DNA from: Scenedesmus sp. ARA3
Lineage: Eukaryota; Chlorophyta; Chlorophyceae; Sphaeropleales; Scenedesmaceae
Length of the DNA: 42,843 nucleotides
Assembly (NCBI GenBank): GCA_004335835.1
Contig: RWJK01000207.1
Span: 1 to 42,843, forward strand
Direction: 5' to 3'
Every line of letters begins with the position of its first letter. Position 1 is the first letter of the stretch. Under the pieces are notes generated by a model. That model did not search any database, had not been told where the DNA came from, and saw only the letters and a list, made by a program, of their open reading frames with translations. Both the position numbers and the translations under genes were made by a program. Positions 11,974 to 21,705 of the stretch are shown piece after piece.

Positions 11974-12198
11974 GCGATACACACCTTCCTGCGGGCCCCG
12001 GCGGCCGTCACCCGTACACACTTCCTTGAACAAGCTGATCCCCCACACAGGGCTGTGTGAGGAGTGAAAAAAGGATCTTCCCATCACTAACAAAGCGATA
12101 CACACCTTCCTGCAGCTCAAATTGCCACCACCCGTACATGTACTTCCGTGACAAGCTGACTCCCCACACACGGCGGTGTGAGGAATGGGAAAAAAGGG
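11974..12198 (-). repeat. Tandem duplication behind the ZIP stop codon, possible terminal exon
   Basis: Two diverged units begin at 11974 and 12095 (offset 121 bp) and share the GCGATACACACCTTCCTGC block, a CCCGTACA block and a CCCACAC...GTGTGAGG hairpin. On the minus strand each has an acceptor (CTGCAG ending at 12110, CCGCAG ending at 11989) followed by GAAGGTGTGTATCGC. A GTGAGT donor at 12218 spans the annotated ZIP stop. Splicing to either acceptor gives the same start, KVCIALL. The nearer one then runs about 60 codons to a TAG at 11926-11928 and the farther one stops at once. This may be a real alternative C-terminal exon with a copied start. Confidence 0.5.
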
Positions 12199-12214
12199 AA
12201 AGAATAGATGCGAC

Positions 12215-15200
12215 TCACGCAACGCCACCTGCAAGGAAGCCCGCCGGCCTGACATGCAGGCAGTACGGCGAGGCCATGCACAGCAGCCCCAGCAGCCCAC
12301 TCAGCAGCACGCCGCAGCCCACCCCAGCCGCCACACCCACCGAGCACTTTTTCGGCCCCCAGCGCTTGCCCATCGGCAGCACCAGAGCCAGCAGCACAAA
12401 TAGGTTGAAGCCGATTGTGAGGCCCTGCACGCTGTCTGCTGCTGCAAAGGCTGAGCCCTCCTGCACCCAGCTGGGCTGGAACAGTAGCGCCAGCACTGCA
12501 ACCAGCACAGGTGTGCTGCAGATGAGGGATGCTGCAGCGCCGATGAGCCGCATGCGGTGGCCCAGCAGCGGCTGCAGCAGGCCGACGCATGCAGCGCCAA
12601 ACACCGCACCTGCAGGTGGCAAGCGCAGCACAACACCAAGGCAGAGGCATGAGTTTAGAGTGATGTCAGCGGAAGCAGCTGCGCATTGTGAAAACAGACA
12701 CAACACCGCAGGACGCAGACCTGGCTGCACAATCCTGCAATTGGTTTCAAGAGAAAACTGAAATGGTTGTTTGTATCTCCTCGCTAGCAGTGCGCGCCGC
12801 AGTCAGCCAGCGAACACAACTCGCCAACGCGCATGCGACTGAGAGAAAGCAACCACTGCAGCCACCAAAATGCTCACCTAGCAGCACCATTGGTGGCAGA
12901 ACATGTCCCATGTGGTCCGGTGCAGCTGCCAATGCACCTGCCAGCTGCAAGCCCAACGCCCCGCCGCTGCCAGCCGCACCTGCAAGAGCCAGCAGGCTCG
13001 CAGCCACAACCGCCCTGCTGCTGCTGCTGCAGGCGCTGCTGCTGCCAGCCAGCAAGCCTCCATCCCTGCTGCTGCTGTCCCAGCAGCCTGGCAGCAAGCT
13101 GCCCCAGCCCTTTCCATCCCCACTGAGGCTGCGGGTGATGGGCAACACACAGTCGCCCCGGCCAGGCAGCGGCAACGGGCTGCCTCTGTTGCTGCTCTTC
13201 AGGCTCGCATGCAGCTGCTGCTGCTGCTGCTGGTCGTTGCCACAGCAGCTGCCGCTGCTGCTTGTTGAGTGCGTATCCCAGGCTGCACTGCTTGCAGGTG
13301 CATCTGCATATGCTGCACCAGGCAGGTTCAGTGCCAGTGGCAAACCAGCTTGCCGCTGATGCTGCTGCTGCTGCTGCCATGAGCTGCTGGCAGCACCTGC
13401 TGCCTGCTGCCCACTGTGCGCCTCCCAAGCATCTGCAGCTGCACTGTGGCTGCTGCGCTGATGCAGGCTCGAGCAATCATACTGAGACGCAGCTGCAGAT
13501 GGAATAACAGCTGCCCCTACTGCTGCTGCTGCTGCTGCTGCTGCTGGCCAAGGAGGAGCCAAATCTTGCCGCCGCTGTTGCTGCTGCTTAGGGCTATCAT
13601 CCGTGTGGCCCTTACCCCCCGCCTCTTCACAGCTGCTTTTGCCAGCAGCACCCAACCCAGCCCCAGCTCCCGCCACCCACCCCTTGCGCACATGCCCCCA
13701 CAGCAGTGCTGCAGCGCCGCACCCCACCAGCGGCAGCAGCACAGCACACAGCAGCCGCTGGCTGCTGCTGAGCAGCAGCTGCATCCAGCAGGCTGTGCTG
13801 TAGCTAACCAGCAGCCCCACTGTCAGCCCAAGCACAAGCGGCCGCGCCCAGCAGCGCTTAGCTATCAGGCCTGCTGCAAGCCCTGGCGCCAGCAGCGTCG
13901 GCAGCAGCTGCAGCACCACCGGGGTGATGCCGAGCGGCAGCACCTCTGCGTAATCGCCAAAGGGCGATGACAGCGTGCCTGCTGGCGTCTCCAGCTGCGC
14001 GATGAACACAGAGAGGCCCTGCAGCCTGCAGGAACACAGCAGCAGCAGCAGCAGTGGCAGCAGCAAGATAGTCAGGCACATGTTAAACAGCTGACCGAGT
14101 TGTCTTCATGTGTAAACCGCACCAGCGCTATGTACCCAAAATACCCTGCCCATGCCAGAGTGCTGCCAGCAACACCCACAAGCTGCACCTGATCTACTCA
14201 GCATGCATAACAACAAATTCACATCGTCCCTCAAGCGCTGCCGCTGCTGCTTTTGCCAGCCACTCACCAAGCCGCAGCCGCCGTGGCATATGTCGCCACC
14301 TGCTCAGCCTCAACCGCCTCCAGCGCATCCGGCAGCAGCTCAGCCAGCACGATCCAGATCATGCAGCCCGCAGCAAAGCCCAGCGCCAGCGGCAGCAGCG
14401 CTTTGAAGGTGTCCACAAACACATACGCAATGGGCGCCACGATGGCTTGTGGAAGTGCGGTGAGCGCTGTCCACAGCAGGGTGCGGCCTGGCGGCGTGCC
14501 TTTGGCTGCCATGACAGTGGCTACTGCCAGGCCCTCCGGCACGTTGTGCAAGCCGATCGCTAGCGTCACCAATGTGCCCTGCACGCGATCAATGAAATGC
14601 ATTGAAATGAGCGCCAGAGCTGCTGGCATGAACGTTTGTGTGTTGTGCTTGTCATTGGCAAGCTATGCAAGAGGGCAAGAGGACATGTCTGCACAGCAGC
14701 TCCTGGCTGGCTGGTCGGTTGCTGCTGCACGCTGCCGCTGCAACTTGTCTGCTGCGTTGGACATTTAGTGCATTACATCAGTTGCATCGTGCTGTCACCG
14801 GCTGCTGCTAGCGTATGCCGCTGACACACCCATGCTCCACACACGCAGCTCCGTCTGCCATGCTACTGCTGCTGCTGCTGCTCAGTGCGCCCACCCACCT
14901 GCGCCCAGCCCCTGTCTCCTGCAAAGCTCACTCCAACGCCGCCGCCCTCGCCCACTGCATGCACTGCCATCACTGCCAGGAACAGGATGACCTTGCGCGC
15001 GTCAGCACCAGCCAGCTGCTCGAAACTGTCAACCTCGTACCTGCAGCAGCATCAGCATCAGCATCAGCATCAGCATCAGAATCTTCAGCAGCAGCAGTAG
15101 CAGCGGTAGCAGCAACCAGCAGCCGCAACCAGATCGCGCTGGTATGCAGGTAACATGCGCATTAGGAAGCCAACTGCACTGCCTTACATACATGCATGCG

Positions 15201-16152
15201 CAGAGGCGTGCATCTATGTATATTTGAGGGCAATGCACTCGACAGGAGCTGCCAAAGCAGCAGCAACACAACTGCAGTGTTTGATGGCACGGCTGTGCGG
15301 CAACCGGCTATACGTGCCGCCAAACCAACACATGCCACTCACTGCTCCAGGTGCTCCTGGCTGAACTTGACAAACAGCACTCCCAGCAGCATCCCTCCGA
15401 TGAGGTATGTGCCAGAGTAGGGTGCTCCCTCTGCAAGCAGCCCAAAGCTGGCTGCAAGCATCACGCCGCTTGCTACTGCATTGGCGAGCCCTGCCCAGGG
15501 CCTCGACAGCTTGGAGAAAAAGAAGTATGGCAGCACCCCAAGGGTGGACATGAGAGCCATGAATGCACTCATGGTGACAACTGCTGACAGCGGGACACGT
15601 GGGCGCGGCCCGCGCGGCGCGTGCTGCGGCGGCATGTGCTGCTGCGGCGACTTATGCCGCTTGATGGGCAGCAGAGGATCTGGTGTGCCGTCTGCGTCAG
15701 CTGCAAAGTGGCTGGCAGCATGTGCTGGCGCTGGAGGAGGGCTGAAGCCTGGCTGGCGCAGGTGCACCGTTGGAGGCTGCACTGGCTCAGGCACATCCTG
15801 CTGCCACTGCTGCTGCGTTTGCTGCACTCCCACAAGAGCCCCTGTCTGTGCCTGCGATCATGACGAGGGACGTGCAGCGAGTTTAGCAGAGGAGCAGGTG
15901 TCCGAATCAAGGCCATGTCCTTCCACTGCTGTACTAGGTTCAGTGCCCTTGGTGTGTGCAAGGCTTGCCTCGTACCCGTAGCACACGTGCTGCCAGAACA
16001 CCCAAATATACAAGCAGTGTTACTGAGCCATCGCGCGTCCAGCCCTGCGCGGAGACAACAGCTCGGCCCACCTGCACCGTAGCTGCGAGGAGCAGCACTG
16101 CTAGCCATGCAGTGAGAGGTCCTCCTCGAGACGCTAGCACATGTCGTCTCAT
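12215..16152 (-). CDS. ZIP-family metal transporter with large loop and extra C-terminal membrane domain
   Basis: Six exons on the minus strand (16152-16072, 15851-15343, 15040-14899, 14578-14268, 14025-12878, 12609-12215) join in phase to about 861 residues. A signal peptide (residues 1-28) precedes a Pro/His-rich stretch. The ZIP core follows: VVTMSAFMALMSTLG helix, LANAVASGVMLAASF helix, VMAVHAVGEGGGVGVSF (first metal His) near 220-240, and LAIGLHNVPEGLAVA (second metal motif) near 251-265, then AAGCMIWIVLAELLPDA. As far as I recall, these resemble the Arabidopsis At3g08650-type ZIP proteins. ZIP proteins move zinc, iron or manganese into the cytosol; the signal peptide suggests a secretory-pathway or plastid-envelope membrane. 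About residues 450-640 are low-complexity Ser/Gln/Ala, then roughly five more hydrophobic segments. Exon 1 is the least certain part. Confidence 0.82.
15050..15079 (+). repeat. CATCAG hexanucleotide microsatellite at a ZIP 3' splice site
   Basis: Five perfect CATCAG units on the plus strand read CTGATG on the coding strand and end within ten bases of the acceptor of ZIP exon 3. It lies inside the presumed pyrimidine-tract region of the intron. Confidence 0.85.
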
Positions 16153-17154
16153 CTTCACTTCCCACCGGCAGCTACCGCGCTGGTGCTGCAGACGTGCAGG
16201 TCAGCGAGGTGTGACCCATCAAGGTCGGTGTATGTACGCAGCTGAAACTCAAGCAAACGGATATTGATGTTGACACACAATGTTGAGCCCCTTGGTGGGA
16301 ACAAAGACGAACACTAGTCCGAGCACCGGTTTCCGACCTCTGCAGAGGGTGGCCAACCGAGCAAGCAACGATTTACAGCAATAAAAACGCCTCAGTCTCC
16401 GAGGACATGCACTCGCCGGCAACAATGAGCGACGAATCTGGGCACTGGACCGAGGCTTAGGGCCTTGGTTTGAGTTGCGTTCTTGGTTGATGGCTTCAGG
16501 CCCATTCAACACTTTATTCACAACCTTTAACGAGCTGTCACGGCCGAACTGGTGCCAGGTGCTTTTCAGCTGCAGCGGAAGTGGAGTTCTGGGCACAGAG
16601 GAACGTTGTGCAGATACGACATTGCCTCGCTGTAGGAACGCACAGGCACATTGAAAAAACACATACAACACAGTCGCATAGGCTGGCAGCGGTAGGCGGC
16701 ATCCCCACCACCAGCTGCAGGAACGCTGGCCTGGACAGGAACACTAGCCTGAGCAACTCATGAGCCCAGCCTGAGGCACACCCTGGACAACCACCTGCGC
16801 AACTCAGTCATGCTGGCGTACTATCAGAGAAAGCTCGACCCTGGAGGCTGCTGCACAATGGATGAGTTGACAGAGCCTCTCCAGCGCAGCAGCAGTCCGA
16901 GGTGGGGCCCCCACTGTCGGACAGTTCCAAGCACATGCACTGTATCTGGTTGCAGGATGCAACGCAGTGGATTGCACCAACACACCTCTGAGTTTGATAA
17001 AATGTGCCGCTGCATTCTGCAAGCAGTCAGCTCTTGACACACCACTGTAATCACCACTGCGTACTGCTTGCTCCGATGTCGTTGCCGTACACACAGCAAG
17101 GACAAGGCGCTGCAATGGGAGACTGGGGCAGTCCCTGCCTACCTGCAGCCGCGC
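16153..17154. other. Divergent intergenic region between the ZIP and glycosyltransferase-like genes
   Basis: About 1 kb with only short, family-less frames. It must hold both promoters. No clear TATA box is seen. An ATG at 17075 in another frame (MSLPYTQQ...) would act as an upstream start if transcribed. Confidence 0.4.
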
Positions 17155-20100
17155 ATGCTTTTCCTGTACGCCGCGAGCGCGATGCTGCTAGTGGTATGCC
17201 TGGCAACCCTCAGCCATCCACACCACAGCTATCTGCCTCATGCGCACCAGCAGATGGCACCACCCACTGACACCCAGCCACAGGACTCCACAAGCCTATC
17301 AGTCCCGCAGGCCCAGCTGCCTCTGGCAGTTAAAAGGCAGGCGCACAGCATTTTGCTGGACGGACAACCCAATTACAGCAACAACTGTACGGTGCGTGCA
17401 TGCTGCCATGCTGCTGCACACCCCGTTTGTATGCAGAACAACTGTGAAATGTTTGGCTGCTCCTATACAGTCACGGACGGAGCGCATACTTTTACAACAG
17501 CCGCATGCAACAGCTGGTTTTCCGTGTACTGCGAGCATCATCATCACAAAAGCTTGCATCCAGCAAATCCATGTTCCTGCAAGCTTGGTGCCCCCAGGTG
17601 GCATGTTCACCTTGTGACACGCCGCCACCTGCAGGAACATGCGCAGGCCTTGGCTGCCGATGCTGCAAAGTACAAATCCTTGGGCAGAAAGGCCTATACT
17701 CTGCTTCAAGACACCCGGTCTGCGTACAAAAGCGTCTGCGCAGCGGCTGACAAGGCAGCTAAGGAACTTTAAGCGCTCCGGAAGGACCTCGCCCAGACCA
17801 AGGCCCAGCTGCAGGAATTGCAAGAGCAGAATGCTGCCTTGCAGGCAATGGTCGAGCAAGACAGTTATGTTATTGTTGCGCCAGGCAACGCAGAGGTGGC
17901 GCGTGGCCAGGCCAGCAGCAACACAACAGAGCAAGACCGTGAGCTAATTGTGCTTGCAGGACAGGTGTGTGGCGCTGCGGACAGGTGCATGACGTTGGGA
18001 GCGGTGCATGCTGCCTTCTCCTGCAAGCATCTGACATACCATACACACTGTAACACCACAGTTGCAACTTCTGTGGCTGTTTAATTTCCTGCTAGCGATT
18101 GTCATACACTATCCTTGCAGGAATGCTGCAACAAACGCTTCTGGACCTGCATATGCTTGCTGCACAGGTGGCACTGGCCGTCCCTGTCGCCTCCAGCACT
18201 GGCGGCGGCGCCACCACAAGCAGGGAGGTGGTGCTGGTTGTGTGTGATGCAGCACGCAGCCAAGGCATTGACATCTTCAGGTCCTGGTGCCAGTCAACTG
18301 CACTTGCGGAGCTGGACAACACAATTGTGCTGGCTGCAGATGATGACTGCAGCCATGTTGCACGCGAGGCTGGTCTGCACAGCATCCTGTACTCCAGCCC
18401 CAAGGCAAGTTTGCAGGAAATGGAACACTTTCGCTGCATCAGGACTGGTACAGGACGGTTGCACAGTGCGTGGTGAGCTGTCAGTACAGTGGTTACATGG
18501 CGCTTGGAGGAACGCCCCAGTCCTGTGTACCGTCATTGCACCAGCGCACAAGCAGCATTGCTTGAAGGTGCGCAGTTGTGCCTTTATCATGCATAAAACT
18601 GCCTTTTCACGAGGCGTGGTGCAAAACAATCCCACGCAGTTGCTCATACGTGGTAAGCTTGCAACAGCCTGATCATGACGGCTTACACTCTAACAAATTC
18701 CATGTCTGCTATCTTGCCTGCTGCTGGTGCCACAGGGTGCCGAGAATGTGCAGCGAGATGCACATCCCCTGCACAAGTACGCAGCTGTCCAGGTGCTGCT
18801 GGCTGCTGGCTTCTCTGTGCTGGCGGCAGAGCCTGACATGCTGCTGGTTGACAGTCCATATCAGTACCTGCTGCCGAGCCGGTTGGTGGATCTGCATGTG
18901 ATGTCTGGCGCACAGAGTGGAGATGCCCTAGGCGACGGTGAGGACCGCAGCTGCAAGCATTGATTATGCTGGCAGAGTCGACTAAGGACGTACTTGATCT
19001 GAGCTGGACGTCTGGTCAGGCGGCCTCTTCCGTTGCAGAGTCAGCAGCTCTGACACGGGAACCTGGTCCTTTTGTTAAGCTGCTGCTGTCACTTGATGTT
19101 GCGGTGCGCACCTGAATACCCCACAAACACTAGCCTACATAGTCCCTTACAGGAGCTTGATGTTAGCGCATACACACTTCATGTGCCATCTGCTGCTGCA
19201 GAGCGTGCTGAGCTGCAGGATGACACAGCGCAGCACATGCACAGTGTGCACATGGCAGGCCTCAGCCCAGCTCTGAAGCCCAACAAGGCTTCCCTGGAAT
19301 TGGTTGATGCTATGCTACAGGTAGGGTGTAGCAACATACTGCAAGGCTGCAGCATTTCAACTCGCTTTGAGCTTGGAGGGCAGGCTGGCAATGACCATGG
19401 CCCTCAGCATCAGCACAAAGTTGATAACACGGTGTGCTGTGATCATTAGTGACTGGAATTGGTGCAATGTGCCATCCACATCAACCTGCTCTTGCGCAGG
19501 GGCTGCAGGGCACCACGCACTGTGAGCAGCACCTGCTGGACCAGCTGCTGCTCTCACCATCACACATGCTGCCCAGCAGCAAGGCACCAGCCAGCACAGC
19601 AGCACAGCCAGGTGCAGCACAACCTCAGGCTACAACAGCAGCTGCTGCAGGGCGGGGACAGCCAGGGGCAGCAGCCGCAACGGCTGCCACAACAGATGCC
19701 ACACATTCGGCTACCCTGGACTCCTTTGTAACAGCAACGGGCATGCTACAACCGTCACCTAGTCAGCTGCAGGCCCCACCAAGGCTGCGCCTGTTTCCTG
19801 TGACCAAGTTCACATCCAGTGCTGTGTTGTTCGGGGTGCGCTGGGCGCAGCGAGTGGCTTGCGGTGAGTCACCAACCGTGCTGCTGGACGGAGCTACTCC
19901 ACGCCGCTAGCACCGCAATCATTGATGTCATCGTCAACATCTTTCTCATCAATCTTGCCTTGCACAAGCGTGGGATGGGTCCGGCGCTTGGAGTTGCACT
20001 TACTCTGCCGCAAGTATCCTTTTGCTGCATGCCACGCCACAGCTGGTCGAGCGACTGATGTGTTGCTGACGGCACGCTTGTAATCGCCTGCTGCTTCTGT

Positions 20101-20400
20101 TCTCATGCTGTCCAGCACACTGCCCCAGCAGCCATCCAGGTGGTGCGTAGCGCAGACCAGGCGCAGCGCATGGCAGCAAATGTCAACAGCTACAGGGGCC
20201 TCCCAGGGCCTCTGGAAGCGCTGCCAGCGGCAGCGGACCCAGCACACTCAACGTTGCTCCCTGGCCAGCGCGCTGAAAGCGACAAAACCGCCAGTCGGAG
20301 TGTTGCTGGCCATTCCTTGCACGCGCAGGGTGTTGCCCACCTCATGCATGTGCTGCACCCTGTGGAGCAGCTGCTGGAGAAGCTGGGGCTGGAGCAGTGA
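17155..20400 (+). CDS. Nucleotide-sugar transferase-like type II membrane protein, with an in-frame TAA
   Basis: Eight exons join in phase: 17155-17391, 17635-17938, 18121-18404, 18736-18937, 19039-19103, 19153-19320, 19500-19863, 20129-20400 (632 codons). A short N-terminus and hydrophobic anchor (YAASAMLLVVCLATL) are followed by a coiled coil, then a globular domain. REVVLVVCDAARS, HPLHKYAAVQVLLAAGFSVL, AEPDMLLVDSP and RLRLFPVTKFTSSAVLF fit nucleotide-diphospho-sugar transferases of the PF03407/GT77 type, Golgi enzymes that decorate wall glycoproteins or polysaccharides. The DxD metal site would be the EPDML segment, a variant. TAA at 17770-17772 interrupts the coiled coil without breaking its heptad pattern. 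Intron 3 begins with GC (AAG|GCAAGT at 18404/18405). The start at 17155 is the first in-frame ATG. Pseudogene, read-through or base error cannot be separated here. Confidence 0.65.
17770..17772 (+). other. In-frame TAA inside the coiled coil of the transferase-like gene
   Basis: Residues before it end DKAAKEL and those after begin ALRKDLAQTKAQLQEL. The leucine/alanine heptad phase continues if the TAA position counts as one residue. One base change from CAA, GAA or AAA would create it. Confidence 0.85.
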
Positions 20401-21705
20401 CCTCAACCAAATGACTCAGGCATGCAGCGCATTTTTTCAAGTCGTCAATTTAAGAAGACTGTGAGTGTTTGCTTTGGCTGGAAAGTATACTTGGCGTATT
20501 CTCGGGGATAGTGATCGAGGTGCGCAGACGCTCCTTGTCCTAAGTCAACGATGACGGCTTTGCTTGGTGCCTTCAATATCATCTGTGTGCTTGGTTGGCG
20601 CACATGCAGTGGTACGCACAGAAAGCATACTATGCAGCTAGTAGCTGTACAACAGCAGTCGCTCTAGGCAGGCCTATAAAGTCACTGGTCGCACTTGTGG
20701 ATGGTCTGCTGAAATGACCCTTTCCCATGCTTGTAGCAAACACCGTCGTGGTGGTGCCCTAGGTAGAGGGGTGTCAGGCTGGCGCCCTGATAGTGTGTCA
20801 TAGGCAGTGTGCGCATCAATGCGAGTGCGTGATACGCTGGATGTATTAAGCAGGATAGCAGTCTTCTGCTGTTGAAGTTTTTGGTGTGCGGGCCAGCCAG
20901 CTGGGTAGCATGACACCCTTTATGAAAGCTCTGCAACACAATCCGCTTGCATGAGTCATCCAGGCATTGCACTTCACGTGTTTTGATACGGCGAACCTAG
21001 GACCTGGCGTGGTATGGAAAGTTCTTGTCTTATCTGATTATCTGTAGTGTTGTCAAGTAGCCGCAACCTGCATAGAAGATTTGCAGCCGCACTGCTGGAC
21101 AGCAAACCTTGTGAGCCAAGGTTGGCCAATGCTGCAGTGGCAGGAAGTGCCGCAATGCGGCATTGCATTAGATGGAAGGTTCAGGGATGCCGATGTTGCT
21201 GAGACACCAGTGGGTTATTCAGACGTCACCTCTGTGTCCTGCTGGGTGTTGTGCTTTTTATGATGTTCTCGGTGCACCGTGCCACGGCTAGCAGTCAAGT
21301 GGTCAAGTGGGTGCACCTTGCCTTTTCACGCGCGCTGCAGGTGCTCCGCTATGGTTGTCAACTTCCAGCCTCCAATCCTAGGAAGCATTAAGTGCCACAA
21401 AAAACGCTGCACAAGCTCCGCAGCAGCACTATTGTGCTTTCCCCTGTGTCACCTGGGCCACCTGTTCTGGCTCCTTTGACCCTTGGGGTCTAGGGCTGTG
21501 ACCCATTGGCTGGAGCTGTCGCCAGTGCTAAGCATGCGTTGTGGTTCGCTTCCTCGCCGTGCGTGTTGCTCGATCTTCCTGCAAGAGCAACAGTTCCCTT
21601 TGGTTCTCCGTCGACACACTGCCACCGTGGCACTCCTACCGTTGACATTGTAGACCTTTGCAGCCCAAACGTTACACATTGACACTAAATATCGTTGGTG
21701 CTAGG
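20401..21705. other. Intergenic region between the transferase-like gene and OR
   Basis: About 1.3 kb with no frame resembling a protein family. It should hold the transferase 3' UTR and the OR promoter. I found no TGTAA directly behind the stop and no clear TATA box. Confidence 0.4.

Noticed and set aside
16249..16671. 140-codon minus-strand open frame
   Set aside because: It matches no family and lies in the divergent promoter region between two genes; a hydrophobic start alone is not support.
17075..17270. ATG at 17075 as the transferase start
   Set aside because: It is in a different frame from the membrane anchor and coiled coil, and I found no splice joining it to them.
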